64,000 bases of DNA from Ascaphus truei. Lineage: Eukaryota > Chordata > Amphibia > Anura > Ascaphidae. Shown here piece by piece: positions 33,817 through 44,029 of this stretch. Position 1 is the first letter of the stretch. Every line of letters starts with the position of its first letter. Both the position numbers and the translations under genes were made by a program. Location of the stretch: assembly GCA_036426205.1 (NCBI GenBank), contig WSYH01001918.1, positions 37,894 to 101,893 of the forward strand, in the 5' to 3' direction. Under the pieces are notes generated by a model that saw only the letters and a list, made by a program, of their open reading frames with translations, was not told the DNA's origin and did not search any database.

Positions 33817-34443
33817 ATGGCTTCACGACAGACGTATAAAAAACCTGACTGTAGTTATGCGTTTTTAATATATTCAGCGATTAATGCTGCAGCAGAAAAG
33901 ATGGCGACTGTATCTGAAATATATGAATATTTAATATCAAATTACGATTTTTACAAGTTTTCACCTGACGTTCATGGGTGAAAGCGTGCGATAAGAAAAA
34001 CCTTAAGTAATGACCAGTGTTTTTTTCGTATTGGCCTCCCTGCCGGAGAGATTTGCGGGTATTGGGGTGTCATGCCAGAATTTCACAGTATGTTTGATCA
34101 TGGCAATCTCAAAAGAAGAAAGGTGGGTTTTAACCCATACAAGATTCGTCAATCCCAATCCAGCAATTTGCCGGCAACAGCACCACCGGCACCGGTGTCC
34201 GGTCCGACCGTCAGTGATAACCTTGTGAACAGCAATCCTTTGTACCTGTCCCCGCCAGAATACCTGGAAAATTTCCAGCCTGAGCATGATTTTGCGTACA
34301 GGTACCAGCAAGCTTGCATGTACCAGTACCAAAATATTTTACAGCATCATCAGCTGTCAACTACAAGTGTAGCAGGCCAGCTGTCACCTGTCAACTATAA
34401 TGCAGACATGAGGAGTCACAGTGAGTCATCACCACCCTTTTGA
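33817..34443 (+). pseudogene. Forkhead-domain protein, copy 2
   Basis: The frame from ATG 33,817 (MASRQTYKKPDCSYAF) to TGA 34,441-34,443 is ~208 codons. The forkhead domain covers residues ~8-95, with helix 3 region KRAIRKTLSNDQCFF and wing end YWGVMPEFHSMFDHG. The tail is Tyr/Gln/Ser-rich (YRYQQACMYQYQNILQHHQL). Its single defect is a TGA at 33,979-33,981 where copy 1 has Trp (the invariant W of the forkhead recognition helix). Copies 1 and 2 have different stops, so the ancestor was probably intact. It would act as a nuclear DNA-binding protein. I cannot assign a FOX class. Confidence 0.82.
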
Positions 34444-35430
34444 CAAAGCTTATAATGAAGGTACAGTATACAGAAATGTACAGTACTACACTGTACTACA
34501 CTGTACTACACTGTACTTCAGTATAATGTACTTGATAGTCTTAAGTTTTTAGCTGCAGTTGAAGCTGCCATGTGTCAAAAACAAAATTATTTTTAAAACA
34601 ATACAGTAGTACTGTATGTATTTTACAGTATATTACTGTGATAGTACTACTGTACTTATGTGCATCAATACAATACAGTACTTTACTGTATGCGAGTTGA
34701 GGGGATGTTTCTCTGTTGAGTGCATTTTGAAGAATGATTTCATTGGCCGCTGAAGTCCGTGACGCTGCTGCAGCTTACAAATGTAGGGAGAGGGTGGGGC
34801 TCAAGAGTCAGAGCCAATCAGAAGTTTGTTCTCATCGTCCACAACGGTTGAACGGCTGCTTTAATTCCCAATGAAGCGACTTGACGCATGCGCAATACCA
34901 ATAATAATAGCATATTTTTTTGTTTTTCCCCAGAAATTTTTTTTGACATCCAGCGCAAAAAGACAAAAGAAGGGATTTGGATGGACCTCTAATATTGCTT
35001 ATTTTAAAAGTTGCTTTCGCATTGTTTGCCAAGTGGGCAAACATTTAGTGACAGTGCCATTTTTATCTATCTATAGAACAATTGTGAGCTTTATAGAAAA
35101 CATTATACTGTACAGTACTGTATGCTGCTGTATTAATATTAAATTCTTTTTTTACATTGTACAGTACTGTCATCACCACTACTGTTTTACAGTACGTTGC
35201 ATTGTGCAACTTTTCTTATAAACACCAAAAATAAAAATGTGTATCTTTTATTCCATACTGTATGTATTAATTATTATTGAATGCTTTCTACTTGTGCAAC
35301 AGTAAATACTGTTTTCTTTTATTGGTACTGTACTGTACTGTACATCTCATTTGTACATTTTATTTTAATAACAATTAAGAGAAATGCCCTTTCTTTCCGT
35401 ACTGTACTGTATGTTAAGTGCGACTTTGTT
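34444..35430 (+). repeat. 3' part of forkhead unit copy 2, TACAGTACTGTA-rich
   Basis: Matches 14,216-15,168 in inverted orientation. Non-coding. Confidence 0.7.
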
Positions 35431-35482
35431 AAACTGTTCATAAGAATTTCAGGTCTGCAATAGGGGTTTAAAAAATAGATTT

Positions 35483-36233
35483 TATTTATTTATTTATTTT
35501 ATAACAATTTTTTTATTGGACATATTTTTATATAAGTGTACATACAGAAATGTCGTGAGCCCACAACATTTCAACTCAGTGCAATCAGATAGTGACCAAT
35601 AACAGTTTTCCGTTTTCGGTAGGGGGATAGAAAGAGGGAGAAAGGGGGGGGGGGGGGAAAGGGGGGGGGGGGGGGGGAGAGAAAAAAATGAGGAGGGGAG
35701 GGAAGGGAAATGAGTGGGTGGGTGGGGGGTGAGGGGGGTTCGCCCAGAGACTTCCTTGTTGTCCCCTCCAACAGTCTGGGGGTACTAGAGGTCCAGAGGG
35801 GTTCAATTTTTTTTTTTAGGTTTTATCTCTCGAGCCAAGGGTCCCATGTGTTCCAGAACTGAGGCATTTTCTTTTGGAGCATAGCGGTAAGCTTCTCCAT
35901 AGTCATGACCTCATTGAACCTTCTTACTACTGTAGTTCTCGAGGGGGTCTTAATCTGTTTCCAGGCTGCCGCTATAGAGCATCTGTCCGCAGTCAACATG
36001 GCTGTGATCAGCCGTGATATTTGCAGAGGAAGATCTTCAATGGGTTTGTTCAGCACCATGGTCAGAGGATCCAGGGGGAGGGGGAGTGCCGTGATCTCGT
36101 AGATAAGCGTCTGGATAATGGTCCAGTACCTCTGAATCTCCGGACATAACCACCAAATGTGGGCCATGTCCCCCTTTTGACCACATCCCCTCCAGCACAG
36201 GTCCAGTGTGCCGGGTAGACCTGGCTCAGCCTA
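35483..36233 (-). pseudogene. L1-clade LINE, 3' end with ORF2 C-terminus
   Basis: On - the last ORF2 residues are open from 36,233 to 35,823 (LDLCWRGCGQKGDMAHIWWL, CPEIQRYWTIIQTLI), the Cys-rich C-terminal block of L1 ORF2. The 3' UTR carries a long C/T-rich tract (G/A-rich on +, 35,640-35,740). The element ends in an AAAT-repeat tail at ~35,483-35,510, where it meets the forkhead unit. The 5' part is cut by the foldback element at 36,234. Confidence 0.8.
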
Positions 36234-36327
36234 GCCGGGTGAAGAGAAGCTTGTGGGGAGCGCAGATATCACCACATACAAGGAGAAAAAATATATATAT
36301 AGTGTAGAGTGTATATAATGCTACCAG
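36234..36327 (+). mobile_element. Start of the foldback element, truncated
   Basis: ggtgaagagaagcttgtggg and the next ~90 bp match 57,340-57,415 and 41,962-42,040. It sits at the same L1 position as the complete copy at 57,340 (after agccg). It breaks off at 36,327, which is also where the large duplication ends. Confidence 0.75.
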
Positions 36328-37145
36328 TACAATACAATTATAAAGTACAAAATAGCCAGATCATGTTCATATATACCCATTTTTGTTTTTGCAACATTTA
36401 TTCACTTTAATTGTTTTTATTTTATCTTACCATGTTCAAAGCTAATGAGTATCATCAAGAGACTGTTTAAAAAGTGTTCTTAAATATGCAATGAGTAAAT
36501 GAGAACACCATAAAGTTATGTTGCTATGTGTCACTATGCAACTAGTGAAATAGATATGTCCTCTTTGATATTCACAGCTATCACGATTTTAATTAACTCC
36601 CCATTCGCGGGGTTTGTGCCTTAAATATGTGGCCTGCAGGCACCCTCCTTACTCCAAAACGAAGCGCCAGTGTGCGTGAAACGCGTAGAGGAGGAGGCTG
36701 TGCTGCTGCCTGCTGTTTCCATTGTGTGTTATCAATAAAGCTTTGATGTTCAACTTCGGATTCTGACGTCATTGGGCTGTTCGCTGTCGCTCCGGATTCA
36801 CCCTTCTCTTTCTATATACCTTAGCAGAGTTATATTAGTAATTACCGCACCACCTTATAAATATGGAATGATTTGTAGTGAGGCTACAATTGTTATAATA
36901 CAGCTATTAAGCCGATTGATTTCACTACTAACTTTTCACCTGATACACCTCCCCTTAGGGGATCATTTTTATTCCTTTTTAACTCACCTGTACATACTTA
37001 CACTTGCTACGGCGTGACTATCTGTCAACATTAAAGTTTTGTTATTTTCTGTTTTTATACAGACTGTCTGTCTGTTATTGTTGATATACCCTCATTGGGG
37101 TAGTGGGAATTTTGGTTGAAATTAATGGATATGTATCCTTGTTAA
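36328..37145. other. Non-coding stretch with a hammerhead-like remnant
   Basis: No gene. At 36,650-36,690 on + gaagcgccagtgtgcgtgaa runs into acgcgtagagg: a CGC/GCG stem followed by GAAACGCGTAG, the same end as the Penelope hammerhead-like motif, then aataaagctttgatgttc. This may be the remnant of another pseudo-LTR. Confidence 0.4.
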
Positions 37146-39386
37146 TTATACTTGTGCATCATGAGTGCATGCCAATATGGACATGGGTGATTCTGTTCCC
37201 CATTTGTGTTTTTGCTCAAAGAATGGAGATTCTGAGGTGGATTCGCTTCGGGCCGAATTGACCGCGTACTCTGCACACGGGAGGAGTTGGGACCAATCGT
37301 CCTGGGAATCGGAGATGAAACATGTGAGGTATTTTTCCAGCAACTGGTTAGTTCTCTCTGTCTGTCCATTGGACTGGGAGTGGTATGCAGAGGAGAAGGA
37401 AGATACAATTCCCAGTCTTTTAGTGAAGGTCCTCCAGAACTTGGAGATGAACTGGGATCCTCTGTCAGAGATAATGGAAGACGGAATGCCATGGATCCTA
37501 AAGAAATGCTCAGAGAAAATGTCTGCTAGGGCGGGAGATGAGGGCAGTCCCTTGAGGGGGATGAAGTGGGTCATCTTCGAAAACCTGTCTACGACAACTA
37601 AAATGGTGTTGAAGCCCCTAGGCCTAGGGAGATCGACTATGAAATCCATGGAGATATGGGACCATGGACGAGCAGGCACTGGCAATGAGAGGAGCAGTCC
37701 CTGAGGTCTCTGTGGCAGTGTCTTGTTCTGGGCGCATACAGGACAAGCACGGGTGTATTCCGTGTCTTTAGACATACTGGGCCACCAAAAGTTTAGACGA
37801 ATTAAGTCTAACGTCCTTCTGAAGCCCGGGTGACCTGCGGGTTTAGAAGAGTGTCTCCAATCTAGGACCTCTGGAATGAATCTGGGCGAGACGAAGAGCC
37901 TGTTAGAGGGGATAGCCGTGTTTGAAGGGATCTGTTGCTGGTCCTTTTTGATCTTGTCTAGCGATTTGAAGGTGGAAGTAGCCAAAATTCTTTCGGGAGG
38001 TTGGATGGGTTCCAAAGATGTCTCAGGCCTGTCTTCCGAGGAGTATTGTCTGGACAACGCATGTGCCTTCACGTTCTTCATTCCAGGGATGTAGGATAGG
38101 TCATAGTTGAAGCGAGAGAAGAAGAATGCCCAGCGAGCTTGTCGATTACCGAGGCGACGTGCTCCCTCAATATACAGTAAATTTTTGTGGTCCGTTAAGA
38201 TAGAAAATGGCTCCTTTGACCCTTCCAACAGATATCTCCACTCTTGTAGTGCCATCTTAACGGCCAATAACTCTCTGTTGCCGACGTCGTAATTCCTCTT
38301 GATGGAGGAGAATTTCTTGAAGAAATACGCACAAGGGTGAAGTTTATCCTGGGTCGAGAACCTCTGTGATAGTACTGCCCCTGCACCACAGTCCGATGCG
38401 TCAACTTCTATTACAAAGGGAAGATCCGTGGTGTAGGATCGGTGCCGTGACGAATGCCTCTTTAAGGGCCTGGAAGGCGGAGATAGCTTCGGTGGACCAG
38501 CAAGAAGGGTCAGCCCCTTTTCTAGTCAACGCCGTGATGGGGGCCACTAGGGTGGTGAAATTACAAATGAACTTCCGATAGTAGTTTGCAAATCCTAAAA
38601 AGCGCTGGATAGCCTTGAGAGTTTCTGGTCTGGGCCATTCCGTAACTGCCTGGAGTTTACATGGATCCATTTAAAAGCCTTCGTCCGAAATAATGTAGCC
38701 CAGAAATTGGGTAGAGCGTTGATGGAAGGTACACTTCTCTAGTTTGGCGTACAGGTGATGTTTGAGTAGACGTGAGAGGACGTATGAGGTGTGACAATGT
38801 GATCCTGGAGATTTTTGGAGAAGATCAAAATGTCATCTAAGTAGACAATAACAAATATGTTGGGCACCTCACGAAATACGTCATTAATAAAGTCCTGAAA
38901 GACGGCCGGGGCGTTACATAAACCAAAAGGCATGACGAGGTACTCATAATGCCCACTGCGTGTGTTGAAGGCCGTCTTCCACTCGTCACCCTGCCTGGTG
39001 CGGACCAATTTGTAAGCCCCACGGAGATCCAATTTGGAAAAGATCTTAGCCCCTTGCAGTTTATCGAAGAGTTCCATGATCAAGGGGAGAGGATAGTGGT
39101 TCTTTATGGTCATACCATTCAAGCCCCGGTAATTAATACATGGCCTCCTTTTTCTTCACGAAGAAGAACCCCGCTGCTTACGGGGAACTGGAGGGCCGTA
39201 TGAATCCTTTCTCAAGATTCTCCTTTATATAGTCTTCCATGGCTTGAGACTCAGGTATCGACAATGGGTAAGTCTTGGACTTGGGCAAGGTGTATCCTGG
39301 GACCAAATCGATGGGGTAATCGTAGGACCGATGAGGAGACAATTGTTCTGAGCGGACCTTGTTAAAGAGCTCGTGGAAAGGGTGGT
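37146..39386 (-). pseudogene. Gypsy RT, RNase H and integrase
   Basis: RT blocks: [59 protein letters not shown] and the catalytic YLDDILIFS. RNase H: FSILTDHKNLLYIEG. Integrase: an HHCC-type zinc finger (GHPGFRRTLDLI, CPVCAQNK) and catalytic acids in ISMDFIVDLP, IISDRGSQF and NGQTERTNQLLE. Stops and frameshifts lie near 39,160, 38,740 and 38,400. The integrase ends early at 37,146 without its C-terminal domain. Confidence 0.88.
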
Positions 39387-40023
39387 TGTAACAGGGGACT
39401 TATCCCTGTTCACAAATGTGCCTCTAATCCAGCAATGTGGTGGTTAACTGCTGGTAGGCAATTAACTAACACCACCTGGCTGATTACAGGTGGTAGAAAA
39501 AGCCTGCCTCTGAGAAATTAAGTGAGTCTCCTTAGCTCACACCTGAGCTGAACTAGGATACAGAGCAGAGATTCCTTAGTCCACAACTGGGCTGAACCAA
39601 GGAAGGACAGATGTCTTGAGCGACAAGCTGACCACAAGACAAAGGGGACAAGATTCTAACCTGGAGCCCGGAGATTGCCTTAGCACACACAGGTGTGGAT
39701 CCAGGAGAGCAGAGAAGCTTCCCCTTCAGCAGCCCAGCTAACAGATAAGACTTTTCGTATAAGACTTTATTTTCCAATGACTGTTGTCTATATATATATA
39801 TCTATATGACTTGGGCTGATGAATAGCTTGGGTAGCCACCCATTTAAAAAAGGCTGGAATATAAGGATACATATATGCCAAAGTGGAGCAGGTTTTGTTT
39901 GGATCACTATTTCGCTTATGTTGATTTTTTTGCTGTGTTTAAAGCGACAGGCACAATAAAGCCCTGTTTTAATTTCACCTTACAACAGTCTCCATTGTGT
40001 ACCTCTACACATGTCCTCCTACA
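39387..40023 (+). mobile_element. Solo LTR (637 bp) inside the Gypsy polyprotein
   Basis: It begins TGTAACAGGGGACTTATCCC and ends ..TCCTCCTACA. It is flanked by gtggt on both sides (39,382-39,386 and 40,024-40,028). Removing it and one gtggt rejoins the Gypsy frame exactly at ..IPPVYH/PFHELFN... Its 3' end (caggcacaataaagcc...tgtgtacctct) resembles the LTRs of the coiled-coil element, so the two are related families. Confidence 0.9.
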
Positions 40024-40524
40024 GTGGTACACAGGGGGAATAATGGAATCCTGAGTCATTGTGTTAGCCAAGAGTTTGGGAGACTTCCCTGACCTTGGTT
40101 TCCAGGTGATGGGGGTAGGTAAAACCCAGTCAATTGGAGGGTTGTTCTTCTGCAACCAAAGTAGGCCGAGGGTTACCGGTGTACCTGGGGCCTTGATGGC
40201 GTCAAGGATCAAGGTCTCGCTGTGGGAGTAGGTAGATAGGAGGAGAGGTACGGTCTGTAGCGAGATAAAGGCTGGAGACAGCAAACGTCCGTCAATTCCA
40301 ACCAAGGCGATAGGTTGGGCCTTCTTCACCAAAGGTATCCGGTTCTTTTTGGCGAAATCGAGGTCTACACAGTTTCCACCAGCACCGTAGTCGATAAAGG
40401 CAGCAGTAGATGTGCGAAACTCAGCGCCTGCGAGAGAAATAGGAATTGTAAGTTTCTTAGGCAGTGCCTCCTTGGGGAGGGGATGAGAAGAGATAACACC
40501 CAGTGAGAGCCCCTCCATACTCAC
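40024..40524 (-). pseudogene. Gypsy protease region
   Basis: AAFIDYGAGGNCVDLDFAKK is the aspartic protease active-site segment, with Tyr where the family has Ser or Thr (D-S/T-G), which should impair it. It is followed by the ..LGLLWLQKNNPPIDW block that ends the protease in sushi elements. The frame ends at the solo LTR. Confidence 0.8.
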
Positions 40525-40555
40525 TGAGGGTTACCATTTCCCGGACGCAAAGGGC

Positions 40556-41452
40556 ATGCATGGACCAGATGTTCAGGAGATCCACAGTAAAAACAGAGTC
40601 CGCCGGCGTAGCGGTGTTGTCTTAGTGGATTCCGGATCTGTTGCACCCCTAATTACATTGGCTCAGGAGGCTCCAGTGCCAGCTGCTTCAAAGGAGACAG
40701 TCTAGGAACCAGAGGAGAGTTGGACAGTTAGAGGCCGGGCATGCTGACGCTCCAAGCGTCATACATGGATGCGTTGATCAATGCATACGGCCAAGTCGAT
40801 GAGCGCCTCCAATTAGTCTGGCATGGGTTGCCGAGCAAGCTCGTCCTTGATGGACTCCAAGAGACCTAACCAGAAGATGGAGACAAGCGACTCTTGTCCC
40901 CAGTTCGTCTCGGCGGCGAGCGTGTGAAATTCCACCGCATACTGTGTGATCTTGGCCCTGAGTTATCTGGTGGAGGGAAATGGATGCCATCTCCCAGCGC
41001 GCAGGGGAATCAAAGACTTGTCGGAATTCACCCTTGAAGGCTAGATAGTCTTGTGTCAGGTCCGGGCTCAACTCCCAGTCTGGCGAGGCCCATGCCAGCG
41101 CGCTGCCCGTCAGTAGGTTGTACACGTAGGCTACCTTCTTCCGTCCGGTGTCGTACTGAAGGGGTGCCATTTCAAATTGAACCTCGCACTGGTTAAGGAA
41201 ACCTCTGCACTCCTGCGGGTTGCCGGCGTATGGCTTGGGAGGCGACACCTTCACGTCCAGAGTGCTGGGTCTGACTGGTTCCGCAGCCTGTGGAGGAGAA
41301 AGAGGTACATGTGCGTCCGGTACTTGAGCCGAAAGTTTGGCCATTTGGTGTGTTAGGGCCACAATCTGATCGGCCATGGCCTGGTTTTGCTGTATCAGCG
41401 TAGAGATTGCTTGCCTCAGTTCGGCCTGGTCTGCGTCTTGTGGGCTTGTCAT
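40556..41452 (-). pseudogene. Gypsy Gag with CCHC zinc knuckle
   Basis: The ATG at 41,452 starts MTSPQDADQAELRQAIS. The capsid part has PKPYAGNPQECRGFLNQCEV and ALAWASPDWE, as in sushi/RTL-type Gag. A frameshift near 40,960 breaks the frame. The zinc knuckle CFYCGSPEHLVHAC (CX2CX4HX4C) lies at ~40,556-40,600 in another frame. Confidence 0.85.
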
Positions 41453-41961
41453 AATGTTACACCGGAGTAGCCCGCAGACCAGACCTGTCCCTAAAACTGA
41501 GGTGGAAGGTATGAATACACACACCAACAGAGCGAGGGATGTGTCCGGGTTGTGGTATTAGATGGTGCCAGGCCAGATGGGGAGTATTGCGTGAATAATT
41601 TCCGGTACCGTTTTTTCCAGAAGAATGGTCATTGCCATTGCCGAGATCAGGGGTAGGAGAAGTATGGAAGGATCGCGGTGAAAACTGTGGTCGAAAGGAG
41701 CCAGAAGGTACGTAAACAGGAACAATCCAAAGTCGAGAGCCAAAGGGAGAAGTCTGCCAAGCTGCGTCAAAACCGAGAAAATCAAAGAATAAGCACTGTG
41801 AAACACCCATACAAAAACTATGACGAGCGAGGAAGCACAGGACAGAGAGGGTATATAAAGCTGGAACAGCCAACCAGGAGAAGGGGCGTGCCTGGAGGAG
41901 CCCATGGAGCTTCAGCGCATTGGCTGCTGTTCTTAGAGCCCAGGTGACACTCAGCAAGATT

Positions 41962-42370
41962 GGTGAAGAGAAGCTTGTGGGGAGCGCAGATATCACCACA
42001 TACAAGGAGAAGATATATATATATAGTGTAGAGTGTATATACAAATAGGTACTTGAAAAGTAAATCACGATTAGGGACTCACACTCTCCCAGTGAAGTTT
42101 AGGCAATGGATTCAACAATGTAGACCCAGTCAGTGGATGGTAGCAGGAATCAGCGGTATATTCCCTCGGTGTGAAAAGATAACACAATTAGGCACAATGT
42201 GCTAATACACATAACAAAATCGATGCGCAGCTCTTAGGTATCTCCAGCCCTGCTCCCGAGATGGCGTTGCATCACCTCCGGTCGCTCCGTGACGTCACTT
42301 CCAGCATCCAGCCTTATCCAGCATCTCCCCTGCTATCCTGTGAGTTTATCATCTCGATCGAGCGTGAGGG
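41962..42370 (+). mobile_element. Foldback element, internally rearranged copy
   Basis: The first ~160 bp match 57,340-57,515. The middle (ataccgctgattcc, atctcgggagcagggct, and their complements) is in inverted order relative to that copy, and the closing arm is missing. Confidence 0.65.
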
Positions 42371-42783
42371 ACTCACACTTTCCCAATTGGGTGCAACGGA
42401 GGATGAGATTGGGGTTCCATGGAGAGAAGCGGCAGCGTCGTTGAAGAAGGGTGGAGGAGGTGACCTGTGGATATCCGGTAGAGGAGAAGCGGCAGCATCG
42501 TCGAAGAGGGATAGAGAAAGTGACCTTTGGATTTCCGGGCGAGAAGCAGAGTCGTCTAAGAGCAAAGGAGAAAGTGACCCGTGGATTTCAGAGGCGGCAG
42601 CGTCGTCGGATAGAACTGGAGAAGATGGCCTGTGGGTTTCCGGGAGGTCGGCGGCAGCGTCGAGGACGAGGGGTGGCAGAGTCGTCAAAGCGTATGTGAG
42701 GAAGTGGTCTGCGGATTCGATGGGTTGGCTGCCAATCGTTTTGCGTCGAGAGTACATCACCGTATATCTTTTTGACATAATAT
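42371..42783 (+). repeat. ~60-bp minisatellite with open frames on both strands
   Basis: Five or six units built on gagaagcggcagcgtcgt and gtgacctgtggatttccgg. A + frame (42,261-42,797) and a - frame (42,820-42,314) are both open because the repeat lacks stops. Neither resembles a known protein, so I do not call a gene. Confidence 0.7.
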
Positions 42784-44029
42784 GCCTTACAAAGTAGCAA
42801 AAGCAATTTACTGTACACATTCCAATTCAATCCGATTCATAATTGCATTCATTTCTGGCCACCTGGCGGATACGCAAACAATAGCACCCCAAATTATAAT
42901 TCTTAACACTCTGCAATGTGCGGATACGAGAAGAATTGCATCCACAGAAACAATAAACCATTAATAAACAGATCTACTGCGTCCGGTTGCCCAGGGCCGG
43001 ATTGCCACGAATATAGTGATAAATTAGAAAATACCGAATGGAATACAGCGGTCAACACGAAAACTGATTCGAGCCACACGTTCGATAACGGCCGCTGCAT
43101 CAGTACTTATATTCAGGGACACTGAATGGGTGTATTATATATGTTTTTTGATGGAAAATGCATTGTTTTTATGCTTCTTTATTTCCCTGTATGTTATGCT
43201 ATATATATGGATAGACATACAGGGATAATAAATGAATAATTTGCTAATGTTTATGTTTTTTTCATGTATTTCAAATTTATCAGCTGCTTGATTTCTACGT
43301 TTGTTTTGTGTTGTAATGTAATTGTTTATTAGTTAACTGTCATTTTTAATGCTTTTGCAGGAGTATATTTCAGGGGCTTGCTTTTGATAATGCTTTATTC
43401 TGTCGTTAGATTTGAATGATGGTGTTACTTTGAAGTAGAATTATTTGTCAATTGTTGGATTTAGGAATTGAATAGTAATTGTATGCATTGATTTTGTATT
43501 GTATTGTAATTGATTTAGGAAATTGATTATTGATTGATGGTAAATGTATTATGTTTATTTGCTTAGTTTCTATTGATTTATGTGGATGGCATTGATGGTG
43601 TTGTTCATTAGTGATTTATTTTGAAATTGATTTTTGCATAGTGTTACATTGAGCACAGATTAATTGCATCATGTTCACACTCAATCAATTGTGTGACATT
43701 TGATATACATTTGTCTAGCGGCTGGTTGTTGGGGAGAGATATCATTTATTTTTAAAGTGCCAGTGGATAATTTTAAGATGCAATGTGCTGCTGGTTTATT
43801 TTGATTATGTGTAATTATGAGATTCAGATTTGATGTTTTATGTATACATGTTTATATAATCCTTAACCATTTTTTGATATTAGGTGTATATGTAATATAT
43901 ACACTATATATATATGTGTGGTGTGTATATATTATATATTTATAATATATAAATGTAAAATACAACTGTATGCTCATCTGCAAGTCTTAGGCCAGGTCTG
44001 AAACCCGCCTTTCATCCCATTATCACCCA

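Larger units (their letters stand above)
33318..35482 (+). mobile_element. Forkhead-carrying repeat unit, copy 2 (LTR insertion absent)
   Basis: It starts at gatgcagcggccgttattcg and runs through the forkhead frame and the TACAGTACTGTA-rich region to aactgttcataagaatttca near 35,450, where the 3' tail of an L1 interrupts it. It aligns in inverted orientation with 21,830-21,453 plus 15,929-14,160, skipping the LTR element. No transposase is inside this 2.2-kb unit. Confidence 0.8.
37146..41957 (-). mobile_element. Sushi-type Ty3/Gypsy retrotransposon, decayed, 3' end missing
   Basis: Gag, zinc knuckle, protease, RT, RNase H and integrase can be read in order on - from 41,452 to 37,146, with several frameshifts. 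A 5' LTR-like region (about 41,540-41,957) has a TATA box (tttatatacc near 41,850). No 3' LTR follows the integrase, so the element is truncated. It is split by a solo LTR at 39,387. Confidence 0.85.

Noticed and set aside
42261..42820. Opposed frames of 178 and 168 residues
   Set aside because: Both are open only because of a stop-free minisatellite; neither resembles a known family.
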